Source: Desulforhopalus sp. IMCC35007 (GTDB taxonomy: Bacteria; Desulfobacterota; Desulfobulbia; Desulfobulbales; Desulfocapsaceae). From it: a stretch of DNA of 64,000 nt. The stretch lies in assembly GCF_005116575.1 (NCBI RefSeq), contig NZ_SWCN01000005.1:1-64000 (forward strand). The letters run 5' to 3'. The notes under the pieces were generated by a model. The model had not been told where the DNA came from. It was given only the letters and a program-made list of their open reading frames with translations, and searched no databases. The translations under genes and the position numbers were made by a program. Shown here piece after piece: positions 9,796 through 17,117 of this stretch (position 1 is the first letter of the stretch; each line of letters starts with the position of its first letter).

Positions 9796-9832
9796 AGGCT
9801 GTTTTGTCTTAGGTAAAGGTATAAAACGTAAA

Positions 9833-10612
9833 ATGGCACAGATATTAGACACAATAGTTGCAACCAAGAAAAAAGAAGTGGCAGCTCTTAAAAGCCGGGG
9901 AATTCATCTGCCAAAAGGCTATGAAGGAATTCAGATAAACCCGCCCCGAGGTTTTAGAAATGCACTGCTCAATTATCCAGGGGTTTCTATAATCGCCGAG
10001 GTGAAAAAAGCCTCACCTTCAAAAGGTGTTATTTGCGAAAATTTTGACCCAGTTGAAATAGCAAAAAATTATCAAAAAAACGGGGCGCAGGCGGTTTCAG
10101 TGCTGACTGATGTCGACTATTTTCAAGGTTCGCTGCTCTACATGATGCAGGTGCGTGAATCCATTGCCCTGCCGGTATTACGAAAAGATTTTATCATAGA
10201 TGCACTGCAGATACAGGAGGCACATCTGCACGGGGCCGATGCGATTCTTCTCATTGCAGCGATTCTTGAGAGAAATCAGATTCAGGAATATCAGCATCAG
10301 GCCGCTGAGCTGGGAATGGATTGCCTGGTGGAAGTTCATGACGAACAAGAGACGGAAAAGGCTTTGGAGGCAGGCAGTCTTCTCATTGGGGTTAATAATC
10401 GAAATCTCAAAGATTTTTCGATGGATCTTGAGACAACCTTTCGCCTCAAGAAGATGATACCAGACGAAATCCCCGTCGTCAGCGAATCGGGCCTAAAGAC
10501 CGAAGACGATTTTAAACGACTCCTCGATGAAGGGATCACTGCAGCCCTTGTCGGAGAGACGCTGATGCGCGCGGGATCGGGCAGTAATCTCCTCCATTCT
10601 CTGCGCGGCTAA
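9833..10612 (+). CDS. trpC: Indole-3-glycerol phosphate synthase
   Basis: 259 residues from the ATG at 9833 (MAQILDTIVATKKKEV), which fits family N-termini. An in-frame ATG at 9773 would overlap trpD by 23 bases and add 20 residues unlike the family. TIM-barrel motifs: IIAEVKKASPSKGVI (catalytic Lys), VLTDVDYFQGS, LPVLRKDFIID, ADAILLIAAIL, GVNNRNLKDFSMD, VVSESGLKT and ALVGETLMRAG. It makes indole-3-glycerol phosphate from CdRP. trpF follows 4 bases later. Confidence 0.95.
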   Translation: MAQILDTIVATKKKEVAALKSRGIHLPKGYEGIQINPPRGFRNALLNYPGVSIIAEVKKASPSKGVICENFDPVEIAKNYQKNGAQAVSVLTDVDYFQGSLLYMMQVRESIALPVLRKDFIIDALQIQEAHLHGADAILLIAAILERNQIQEYQHQAAELGMDCLVEVHDEQETEKALEAGSLLIGVNNRNLKDFSMDLETTFRLKKMIPDEIPVVSESGLKTEDDFKRLLDEGITAALVGETLMRAGSGSNLLHSLRG

Positions 10613-10616
10613 GTCT

Positions 10617-11270
10617 ATGGAATCAAGGCGAACACGGGTCAAAATCTGCGGCATTACCCGTATTGAAGATGCACTTTTTGCAGCAAACGCCGGTGTCGAC
10701 GCCCTCGGTTTCATCTTTTATAATAAAAGTCCCCGTTCCATCGGTTTTGACAGAGCAAAAACAATTATTGACAGGCTTCCCCCATTTATCGATAGGGTGG
10801 GGGTTGTTGTTAACGCCCCTTTAGCTGATCTTGAAAAGGGCGTTGCAGTCGGTTTAAGCTGTTTACAACTCCATGGTGATGAATCCCCTGAGTATTGCAG
10901 GGAGGTAAAAAATGTTTTCCCTGCCTGTACTATTATCAAGGCCTTTCGTGTTGGAGATGAGAGCAGCGCTGCCGATTTTATCCCTTACAACGGTGTTGTG
11001 GATGCATTTCTTCTTGATACCTATGTCAAAGGGGCAAAGGGTGGCACGGGTGAGGTCTTTGACTGGGCTATCATAGAAAAGCTGGAGTTGCAGGTCCCTG
11101 TTCTTTTGGCGGGCGGTCTTGATCCTGACAATGTCAAGCAGGCGATGGAGTCGACGAACGTCTATGCACTTGATGTCAATTCAGGTGTGGAAGTCTCTCC
11201 TGGTGTGAAGGACCATGAGAAAATTGCTCGGCTGATGTCTGCTGTAATGCGTGTAAAGCAAGGGGAGTAG
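10617..11270 (+). CDS. trpF: Phosphoribosylanthranilate isomerase
   Basis: 217 residues. TIM barrel with RVKICGITRIEDALFAANAG (catalytic Cys), ALGFIFYNKSPRSI, QLHGDESPEYC, FLLDTYVKGAKGGTGEVFDW (catalytic Asp) and VLLAGGLDPDNV. It catalyses PRA to CdRP. It is the last trp gene here; trpB and trpA are not in the window, so the pathway is split. It converges on rlpA with 3 bases between the stop codons and no room for a separate terminator. Confidence 0.95.
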   Translation: MESRRTRVKICGITRIEDALFAANAGVDALGFIFYNKSPRSIGFDRAKTIIDRLPPFIDRVGVVVNAPLADLEKGVAVGLSCLQLHGDESPEYCREVKNVFPACTIIKAFRVGDESSAADFIPYNGVVDAFLLDTYVKGAKGGTGEVFDWAIIEKLELQVPVLLAGGLDPDNVKQAMESTNVYALDVNSGVEVSPGVKDHEKIARLMSAVMRVKQGE

Positions 11271-11273
11271 TTT

Positions 11274-12047
11274 TTATCTGGCGATGATAAAAGCGCCAAC
11301 ATAGCCACTTTCGAGAAGGGCCTTTTCAGCTCTTTCAGCAAGATGAATGTTTTTTCCTGCATATACCTGAACCCTGTAGAGGATGCTGTCCGGCCCGAAA
11401 TATTTTTGAATCACCGTCGTGTGTCCAGCCTCTGTGAATCTTTCCTGCAATTTTAAAGCATTTATTTTTTGAGCAAACGCACCTATCTGTACATAGAATT
11501 CACCCGTCTCCAGATCGGCATAAACGAGATCTGAATCAAGACCGTCTTTTTTCCTCTTCTCTGCAAGAGCCACAACCTGAACGTTGGCTGTTCCATGATT
11601 GACAAGACCAATCTTTTTTGCAGCTGTGTAGCTTAAGTCAATAATTCTGCCCCTGACAAAAGGACCTCTGTCGTTGATTCTTACGACGGTCTTTCTACCA
11701 TTGTCCAGGTTTTTGACCATCACCACGGTATTCATAGGCAGGGTTTTATGGGCCGCTGTCATGCCATGCATATCGTAGATTTCTCCGTTGGAAGTCCGTC
11801 TGCCATGAAAGTTTGGACCATACCACGAGGCTTTGCCCTGGGCTTCATATCCGTGAGCTGAGGGAATAGGATAATAGCGTTTGTTCTTTATCACATAAGG
11901 GGTTTGGGTGGCTGGACGGGTTACAGCCATTACATCTTCGGGGTATGAATGGGAGAGCAGGCAGACCAAAAAAGTCAAAACACCCAGGCGGGATAAGACC
12001 CGGCAATTGTTTGCTGTGATGAATTCAATATCTGGCAAACCTCGCAT
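11274..12047 (-). CDS. rlpA: RlpA-like septal ring lytic transglycosylase / SPOR protein
   Basis: 257 residues. Hydrophobic N-terminus (LSRLGVLTFLVCLLSHS) for export. Double-psi beta-barrel domain: GKASWYGPNFHGRRTSNGEI, AAHKTLPMNTVVMV, RINDRGPFVRGRIIDLSYTA, the RlpA signature with the catalytic Asp. C-terminal SPOR domain (about 185-257): FYVQIGAFAQKINALKLQ, YRVQVYAGK. RlpA cleaves glycan strands lacking stem peptides at the septum; SPOR domains bind such strands. It lies 6 bases after the cytochrome gene, so it is probably its operon partner. The start is uncertain since no good ribosome site is visible. Confidence 0.9.
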   Translation of the reverse strand: MRGLPDIEFITANNCRVLSRLGVLTFLVCLLSHSYPEDVMAVTRPATQTPYVIKNKRYYPIPSAHGYEAQGKASWYGPNFHGRRTSNGEIYDMHGMTAAHKTLPMNTVVMVKNLDNGRKTVVRINDRGPFVRGRIIDLSYTAAKKIGLVNHGTANVQVVALAEKRKKDGLDSDLVYADLETGEFYVQIGAFAQKINALKLQERFTEAGHTTVIQKYFGPDSILYRVQVYAGKNIHLAERAEKALLESGYVGAFIIAR

Positions 12048-12053
12048 AATGGT

Positions 12054-13514
12054 TTATTGCTCTTTGGAGTTTTCGCCAACTGTGCTGATGGCTTTTGAGA
12101 GGTTCTCCTGGGCGAGAAACTGCTGAATGCGGGCCTCATAAAACAGACCTGCACTTCCCGTTGTATGGGGTGTGTAAGGACGAAGCCCATGGTCTTTGGC
12201 CTGGGACTGGATAGCGTCAAATGGAACCTCTTCATCCTCGGTCATCCAGGACAGTGCGTAATCAAGGCTTGGTCGTAGAACGGTAATTTGGCCATTATCG
12301 TCTCTACCAAGTATGATATTTTCCCATCTTCTCGTCAGATATGCTTTGAGCCAGATTCCCTTTGCTCTGGTACCGGTAAGTGTATCGGTCATCGCAATTG
12401 GAAGTTCATCTTTTGAGTAGTCAAGATTGTTGGTCAGGAGCTGTTCGATATCGTAGTTTCCCTGGACTGTGAGGGCGGAAAAATCCTCTATTTCATCGGA
12501 ATCCAGTCGTAAAAATTGTCTTCCCCGGTCATCAAAGCTCCACTGTGCATGGCATGCCTGGCAGGAAATATTTTCAGATGTCGAAAAGTGCGCGGGATGC
12601 TGAAGGGTCGGGAGCGGGTGTTCGGTCGCTGATTTTGTTATCAGCACAAAGCCGATATCCTTTTTCACTACATTTTCTGGTCGTTGTTTTTCTAACTCTG
12701 TTTCGTCATGGCATCCCTTACAGGATGGTTTTTCACCTTGAAGCATCAGCTCATCTGCCAGATGACAATCAATACATGAAAGTCCTTTCTGCTGGTGGAT
12801 GTCTGCGCTGAGCTGGTGGTATTCAATACCGTACGGTCTGAAATAATCGTTTTTAGTGGTATAGGGCGTTCTATACTCGGCGTTAAAATCATGCTCGAAA
12901 CGGCCGTAATAGTCAAACCCAACATAGTTTCCATAGTGGCAGGAGAGACACTGTTCATCTTTTGGCGCACTGAAGGCATGACTGGTCATGGCAGATTCGT
13001 AAAAGGGGAGGTGGCAGGCAGCACATCCCTGTCCGTGCCCCGTTGAGGGGTAAGATTCACCAGAGTCGTAAAGATGACACTTAAAACAACGCAGTCGTAA
13101 GAGGTTGTCTGCAAGCTCCAGCTCGTTTTCCGGTTCTGGCCTGACAGGAGTATCTACAAAAGAGTTCAGCTCTGTCGTGGCGCCAAACGCTTTGCGAAAC
13201 ATATTGGTACTCTTATTGAGTGTATAGTGGAGTGAATCTTTTGTCTTCTCTACAATTTGCTGGTGGCAGGGAAGGCAAGCTCCTGCCATATGATCAGGAT
13301 GGGCCGGGCGAGAAACCAGTCCAACATGGGCTTTTTCTTTATCCGCAACACCCTCAACGCCCTGGTGGCAGGTAGTACATTCAAAGCTGTGATTGGCGTC
13401 TAATTCCATTTTATGACAGGAGATACATTTGCCAAATTCCTTGTCGACGGATTCGCTGGTGTTACATCCAGAGAGTGCCGTGAGTATGAATAATGTGATA
13501 AAGACGCGAACCAT
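12054..13514 (-). CDS. Nine-haem c-type cytochrome lipoprotein
   Basis: 486 residues. A lipobox (LSGC, Cys at 17) predicts an outer-membrane or periplasm-facing lipoprotein. Nine CXXCH haem sites are present in the first two thirds: CISCH, CTTCH, CLPCH, CFKCH, CAACH, CLSCH, CIDCH, CKGCH and CQACH. The last 150 residues have no haem site and no family I recognise. Such cytochromes carry electrons between the inner membrane, periplasm and outside; donor and acceptor cannot be told from sequence. GAGGT lies upstream of the ATG. rlpA follows on the same strand after 6 bases, an unusual partner. Confidence 0.88.
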   Translation of the reverse strand: MVRVFITLFILTALSGCNTSESVDKEFGKCISCHKMELDANHSFECTTCHQGVEGVADKEKAHVGLVSRPAHPDHMAGACLPCHQQIVEKTKDSLHYTLNKSTNMFRKAFGATTELNSFVDTPVRPEPENELELADNLLRLRCFKCHLYDSGESYPSTGHGQGCAACHLPFYESAMTSHAFSAPKDEQCLSCHYGNYVGFDYYGRFEHDFNAEYRTPYTTKNDYFRPYGIEYHQLSADIHQQKGLSCIDCHLADELMLQGEKPSCKGCHDETELEKQRPENVVKKDIGFVLITKSATEHPLPTLQHPAHFSTSENISCQACHAQWSFDDRGRQFLRLDSDEIEDFSALTVQGNYDIEQLLTNNLDYSKDELPIAMTDTLTGTRAKGIWLKAYLTRRWENIILGRDDNGQITVLRPSLDYALSWMTEDEEVPFDAIQSQAKDHGLRPYTPHTTGSAGLFYEARIQQFLAQENLSKAISTVGENSKEQ

Positions 13515-13709
13515 TGTAATGATGGGCTGTACCTCAAGTTAATATTTGATATTCTGAAGGTTACTATACTATCTTGGTACTTTGGTAGGAAAAATTTTGA
13601 TTTTTGTGGTTTTCATATATTTCATTATTGTTGAACTTTCAATAATTACCTGATATATACGCCTACTGTAAATTTGCATTGCATTTTCTCATTTAGAGCA
13701 AATCATTAC

Positions 13710-13785
13710 GCCAGCATAGCTCAGTTGGTAGAGCGGCGCTCTCGTAAAGCGCAGGCCAGCAGTTCGATCCTGCTTGCTGGCTCCA
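13710..13785 (+). tRNA. tRNA-Thr(CGT)
   Basis: 76 bases including an encoded CCA. Acceptor GCCAGCA pairs with TGCTGGC; D arm GCTCAGTTGGTAGAGC; anticodon stem GCGCT/AGCGC with loop CTCGTAA, anticodon CGT (Thr, ACG codon); T loop TTCGATC. A terminator follows and then an accessory patch, which makes this a possible integration site, although no repeat of its 3' end was found downstream. Confidence 0.95.
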
Positions 13786-13790
13786 ATAAC

Positions 13791-13830
13791 AACGGCTACT
13801 TAGGGGTATTTCCCTGGGTGGCCGTTTTGC
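13791..13830 (+). terminator. Terminator after tRNA-Thr
   Basis: Stem AACGGCTAC with GTGGCCGTT (one wobble pair) enclosing an inner GGG/CCC pairing, followed by TTTTGCTTTT, 5 bases after the tRNA CCA. Confidence 0.8.
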
Positions 13831-13855
13831 TTTTCAAGGTGGGGTAGTTTCGTCC

Positions 13856-13908
13856 TAAACACCAACATCACTCTCAGTCAGAGCAGAGTCCATGTCTATT
13901 GGTGTTTA
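13856..13908. repeat. Inverted repeat, 10-base arms
   Basis: TAAACACCAA at 13856-13865 and TTGGTGTTTA at 13899-13908 are perfect inverted repeats around a 33-base centre that can itself fold (CTCT..AGAG). It lies in the 394-base gene-free stretch between tRNA-Thr and the Abi_2/HsdR chimera. It could be an RNA fold or the scar of a lost element. Nothing else was recognised in this stretch apart from the hairpin at 14117-14167. Confidence 0.45.
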
Positions 13909-14116
13909 TCGGAACTTCCACCTTAGGTGCTTATTTGTGGGAGTCATTTCAGATAAGTGGTATGGTGAAAAAGTTGTCGTTATACCTGTACCATATTGAT
14001 ATGCTGTCAAGAATAGTGTTGTTTACAGCGAAGATGTGACCTGTTGGATATAGAAGAGTATTGCAAAAAAAATGAGACATTCTTGTAATGATTGTACAAC
14101 ATAATTCTCGAACAAC

Positions 14117-14167
14117 ACCTCCCACGCATCTCGTTAGATCTGCGCACCCAGGGAGGTTACTTTTTTT
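14117..14167 (+). promoter_or_regulatory. Long hairpin plus T7 just before the Abi_2 chimera
   Basis: ACCTCCC (14117-14123) pairs with GGGAGGT (14151-14157). The interior can extend the helix through CGCATCT with AGATCTGCG (two-base bulge). TAC and seven T (14161-14167) follow. It has the form of an intrinsic terminator, yet it ends only 12 bases before the start codon at 14180. It could end a short RNA encoded upstream, attenuate the gene, or be the 3' end of a small RNA partner of the Abi_2 protein. AGGGGAG, the ribosome site, follows the T run. Confidence 0.6.
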
Positions 14168-14179
14168 AGGGGAGTTGTA

Positions 14180-14788
14180 ATGCAGTTCACAAAGCCTGCA
14201 ATGACGTTTGATGAACAGGTTGAATTGCTTGAGTCCCGTGGCATGGTGATTGGTGACATAGACAGGGCAAAGCATTATCTCTCCCATTTGAATTACTATC
14301 GTCTGGCTGCATATTTGCCTCCCTTCGAAGAAACACACTCTCCTCATAAATTTAAGACAGATACCCGTTTCGATACAGTTCTTGAGCATTACATTTTCGA
14401 CCGTGAACTACGCCTTCTGGTTATGGATGCCTTAGAAAGAATCGAAGTACAGCGAGCGGCCAGAGAAGTTATGACAGAGGAAGAACTTGAGATTTTTGAT
14501 CTGTTAAAAGAGGATACGCTCACGAAAAAGGAAAAACAAAGCGTTAAGCTTGCTGCTCTATGTTTACTCAAGAAGTTGAAGTATGCAAAAGACACCGTGC
14601 TTATTCAAGCATGGCATAAGGAATTACAAAGTCAGGAGCGAGTGAGGCGGGAGATCCAGCTTGTTCTCGGTGACACTCTTCCAGATTCATATAATCTTGA
14701 TCTGTTTAGTCAGAAAATGGATGTTGTCTTTCAGCATTTGTATAACCAGGCAGAGCAGGGGATGGTTGTACCAGCCTATGCTTCTTGA
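14180..14788 (+). CDS. Chimera: Abi_2 (AbiD/AbiF) N-terminus joined to HsdR C-terminus
   Basis: 202 residues. Residues 1-90 are the start of an Abi_2 abortive-infection protein: FTKPAMTFDEQVELLESRGM, RAKHYLSHLNYYRLAAYLPP, YIFDRELRLLVMDALERIEV. Exactly there, where family members continue into the HEPN RxxxxH region, the sequence changes. Residues about 95-202 match the C-terminal helical domain of type I restriction subunit HsdR: EEELEIFDLLK, LTKKEKQSVK, LLKKLK, VRREIQLVLGDTLPDSYN, LFSQKMDVVFQHLYNQ. The junction is near base 14450 and in frame. Neither half should be active alone. It is best read as a deletion scar between two defence genes, possibly still expressed (good AGGGGAG site). Confidence 0.75.
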   Translation: MQFTKPAMTFDEQVELLESRGMVIGDIDRAKHYLSHLNYYRLAAYLPPFEETHSPHKFKTDTRFDTVLEHYIFDRELRLLVMDALERIEVQRAAREVMTEEELEIFDLLKEDTLTKKEKQSVKLAALCLLKKLKYAKDTVLIQAWHKELQSQERVRREIQLVLGDTLPDSYNLDLFSQKMDVVFQHLYNQAEQGMVVPAYAS

Positions 14789-14817
14789 ACATTCCCGGTT
14801 GTTTTCAGGAGGGCATA

Positions 14818-15231
14818 TTGTCAGTGGGTAAAATAACCTTGGTTGCAATCATATGGGGCCTGGTATTGCTCGGTCCACCGCAACTTGAGGCTGGAGAAAC
14901 GATGCCAGAATCAGGTTGTACCGAATATGCACGGCAATGGATCAATCAGATAGAACAGCTACCAAAAGCTGATATCCTCATACGAAACGTTCATTCAGAT
15001 TGTCAGTTCGCTGCAAAATGGATCAAGACGAATTCTAACAGTAGCAGTGCTGCAAGCTGGAATCGTACGTGTACTGATCTGGTTCTGATCTGGACCCACA
15101 AAAAATGTATTTATTACAGAGATTATATTGATCCCAGGACCTATGAACCCTGCAAGGAATGGACTCGAGTGATGTATCAGCACTGTACCGATCAGGACGT
15201 GCCCTTTTTTAATGTAAGTGGAGGAGAGTGA
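14818..15231 (+). CDS. Small secreted protein with six cysteines, unknown function
   Basis: About 137 residues from the TTG at 14818, chosen because AGGAGGG lies 5 bases before it; a TTG at 14785 or GTG at 14824 are alternatives. A signal peptide is clear (ITLVAIIWGLVLLGPPQLEA then GE). The mature part has six cysteines, in SGCTEYA, HSDCQFA, NRTCTDL, HKKCIYY, EPCKEW and QHCTD, enough for three disulfides, and is rich in Trp and Tyr. I recognise no family. It begins close to the end of the Abi_2/HsdR chimera and may be translated from the same message. Confidence 0.6.
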   Translation: MSVGKITLVAIIWGLVLLGPPQLEAGETMPESGCTEYARQWINQIEQLPKADILIRNVHSDCQFAAKWIKTNSNSSSAASWNRTCTDLVLIWTHKKCIYYRDYIDPRTYEPCKEWTRVMYQHCTDQDVPFFNVSGGE

Positions 15232-15295
15232 GATAGGATCTTCTTCAAAGAAGGGGGAATGTCCTTAGCCTGACGCTAGTAAAATCCGATTTCCA

Positions 15296-15310
15296 TTGAC
15301 GCCGCGTCAA
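15296..15310. promoter_or_regulatory. Perfect palindrome, operator-like
   Basis: TTGACGCCGCGTCAA is a perfect 7+1+7 inverted repeat, about 95 bases upstream of the first lipoprotein gene of a three-gene run. TGACGC recurs at about 15271. It could be a repressor or activator site, and TTGACG could double as a -35 box. No regulator is encoded beside it. Confidence 0.35.
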
Positions 15311-15405
15311 ATTTCTGGGAAAACTGCTTGTGTCTATCTTATGGGGTGGAGTGCATAACATTGAGTTTAAAACGAGAACCTAATAATAGTTAATGAGAGG
15401 TTGAA

Positions 15406-15768
15406 ATGTCGCAAATCTGGAGTCTGATGGCAAAGAAAAGTCTGCTGATTACAGCAGCAGGTGCCATGCTTTTTTTATCCGGTTGTGCAGGGTCGACGCA
15501 GTTCGGTGCCGCTAAAATCAGCAGTGATCCTGAAGGTGCCGAAGTTGTAAACCTGAGAGACAACAGTCATCTGGGAACAACCCCCGTGAATGTATCGTTT
15601 GCAGGAGATGCAGGAACTTCGGAGTTTATGACCATACAACTGCGAAAACAGGGCTACATTGATAAGATCACTACCTTCTGGGTGAATAAAAGACACAAGA
15701 CAGCCCTCGAAGCTGACGATAATGCGATTGATATAAGTGTCACTTTGGAAAAAACAGGAAACAATTAA
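15406..15768 (+). CDS. Lipoprotein with PEGA-like domain
   Basis: 120 residues. Lipobox LSGC after a hydrophobic stretch (LLITAAGAMLF). The mature protein contains KISSDPEGAEVVNLRDN, LGTTPVNVSF and LRKQGYIDKI, the pattern of PEGA-like surface domains (P-E-G-A, then G-T-P). Probably a cell-envelope lipoprotein of unknown role. GAGG precedes the ATG by 5 bases. The next gene begins at its stop codon, so the run of three lipoprotein genes is an operon. Confidence 0.78.
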   Translation: MSQIWSLMAKKSLLITAAGAMLFLSGCAGSTQFGAAKISSDPEGAEVVNLRDNSHLGTTPVNVSFAGDAGTSEFMTIQLRKQGYIDKITTFWVNKRHKTALEADDNAIDISVTLEKTGNN

Positions 15769-15782
15769 TGGAGATGTGGCAT

Positions 15783-16142
15783 ATGAAAACAGGCATTATG
15801 ACAAAATTCGGGTTGTTGATAGCATTGCTGGGGTTGATTAGTCTCAATGGCTGCGCGTCAAACCAAAATATTAACCTGAACGTACACACTGAACCCGAAG
15901 GCGCGCATATTATATACCGTCTGGATAACAATCGCTGGACATACCTTGGTGTTACACCTCTGGATACCGTTGAGATTATTCACGAAGATGATCTCAGAGA
16001 TAACCATACCTTCAGCATGAAAGCTATGCGCTGCGGCTATTTGGACCAGGGCAAGGAATGGACGGGCGATGAACTGCTCGAAGAAAATGATAACAAAGGT
16101 ATGATTTTCTGGACTCCCCGGCTCATTAAAAATACTGAATAA
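15783..16142 (+). CDS. Lipoprotein with PEGA-like domain
   Basis: 119 residues from the ATG at 15783, preceded by GGAG at 9 bases; an in-frame ATG at 15768 overlaps the previous stop codon. Lipobox LNGC. The mature part has VHTEPEGAHIIYRLDN, LGVTPLDTVEI and MRCGYLDQGKEW, the same layout as the preceding lipoprotein, so the two are probably distant paralogues. Envelope location is predicted; the function is unknown. Confidence 0.75.
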   Translation: MKTGIMTKFGLLIALLGLISLNGCASNQNINLNVHTEPEGAHIIYRLDNNRWTYLGVTPLDTVEIIHEDDLRDNHTFSMKAMRCGYLDQGKEWTGDELLEENDNKGMIFWTPRLIKNTE

Positions 16143-16156
16143 CAGCGAAACGACAA

Positions 16157-16759
16157 ATGACAAAAACAAACATTATAAATACACTTCTCTGTTGTGTGTT
16201 AGCGACTTCTCTGCTCTCCGGTTGTGGTAAAAAATCTGTCAGTTCCGATGAAATATCACAGAGCCGAAAGCCGGAAGGACGTCTCATAGGAGATGGAGCC
16301 AGTCAATCGATTGAAGAAACTGATGGCAATTTTGGTATGGGTGAACTGGAATCTCTTGATAGAACCGGTACCCCTCTCAGTGCTGATAACATGAGCGAAG
16401 AACACAAACGCAAGTACGGCAGGTCGACTGGTCCGCTGATGCCGATCTATTTCGCTTTTGACAGTTCTTCAATCAACAGTACCCAGTTCGATAACCTCGG
16501 CAGCAACGGTCGTTATCTTCTGGAGAAAAAATCTCCCCGTCTGGTGATTGAGGGGAATTGCGATCAACGCGGCACCGCCGATTATAACCTGGCGCTTGGC
16601 GAACTCCGGGCGATCAGTGTGAAAAAATACCTGGCAAATCTTGGCGTTGATCCTGCTCAAATGACGACAACCAGCTATGGTTCACAACGGCCGCTCTTTC
16701 TGGGCAGTGATGAAGAATCCATGGCGGGTAATCGCAGAGTCGATCTGATACTGCCGTAA
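16157..16759 (+). CDS. pal: Peptidoglycan-associated lipoprotein (OmpA C-terminal domain)
   Basis: 200 residues. Lipobox LSGC (Cys at about 23), a linker of about 75 residues, then an OmpA-like peptidoglycan-binding domain: IYFAFDSSSINSTQFDNL, VIEGNCDQRGTADYNLALGE, LRAISVKKYL, GNRRVDLIL. The usual EGHTDERGT reads EGNCDQRGT, a conservative variant that keeps the Asp and Arg that contact diaminopimelate. Pal tethers the outer membrane to the wall. It is last in the lipoprotein operon and is followed by a terminator; no tolQRAB is nearby. Confidence 0.88.
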   Translation: MTKTNIINTLLCCVLATSLLSGCGKKSVSSDEISQSRKPEGRLIGDGASQSIEETDGNFGMGELESLDRTGTPLSADNMSEEHKRKYGRSTGPLMPIYFAFDSSSINSTQFDNLGSNGRYLLEKKSPRLVIEGNCDQRGTADYNLALGELRAISVKKYLANLGVDPAQMTTTSYGSQRPLFLGSDEESMAGNRRVDLILP

Positions 16760-16783
16760 GGTGGTACCTGAGGTGATGTAGAG

Positions 16784-16827
16784 CAGACGAGTTGTGCGAC
16801 TACAAGGAGCATCTCGTCTGTTTTTTT
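16784..16827 (+). terminator. Terminator of the lipoprotein operon
   Basis: CAGACGAG (16784-16791) pairs with CTCGTCTG (16813-16820), and seven T follow. It lies 25 bases after the pal stop codon. Confidence 0.8.
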
Positions 16828-16927
16828 GGTACCCTAAATTTTGCTGGTCCCATAGTAGCTCAAATGGACTCAAGGTTCTCTTGTCACCCAGGGCTCTACT
16901 CTATTGTTTTGCAGGAGTTACGAACAG

Positions 16928-16972
16928 GTTGTTAACAAGTTTTCAACAGGGTTATCAACAGGGTTATGAACA
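16928..16972. repeat. Cluster of DnaA-box-like nonamers
   Basis: Within 45 bases occur TTTTCAACA, TTATCAACA and TTATGAACA, spaced 12 bases apart and separated by GGG, with GTTGTTAACA just before. Each differs from the DnaA box TTATNCACA by one or two bases. The stretch lies in the 358-base gap between pal and the HDAC gene, which otherwise contains only two terminators. No AT-rich unwinding element is obvious, so an origin is not claimed. Confidence 0.35.
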
Positions 16973-17090
16973 CACGGTTTTCTGTTTGAATTCCTCAAAT
17001 GATGTTTTGCTATTCTGCGTTGACCATTTGGTTAACCTACCATTACGGTGGTTTGCTATGGGTTGAAGGCAACTAAATATCTGACAAAAA

Positions 17091-17116
17091 GGAGGGGTAA
17101 CCCACCTCGTTTTTTG
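17091..17116 (-). terminator. Terminator of the HDAC/HyuA operon
   Basis: On the minus strand GAGGTGGG, TTA, CCCCTC and then CTTTTT follow the HDAC-like stop codon directly. The plus strand also ends in six T, so the hairpin can act in both directions. Confidence 0.6.
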
Positions 17117-17117
17117 C

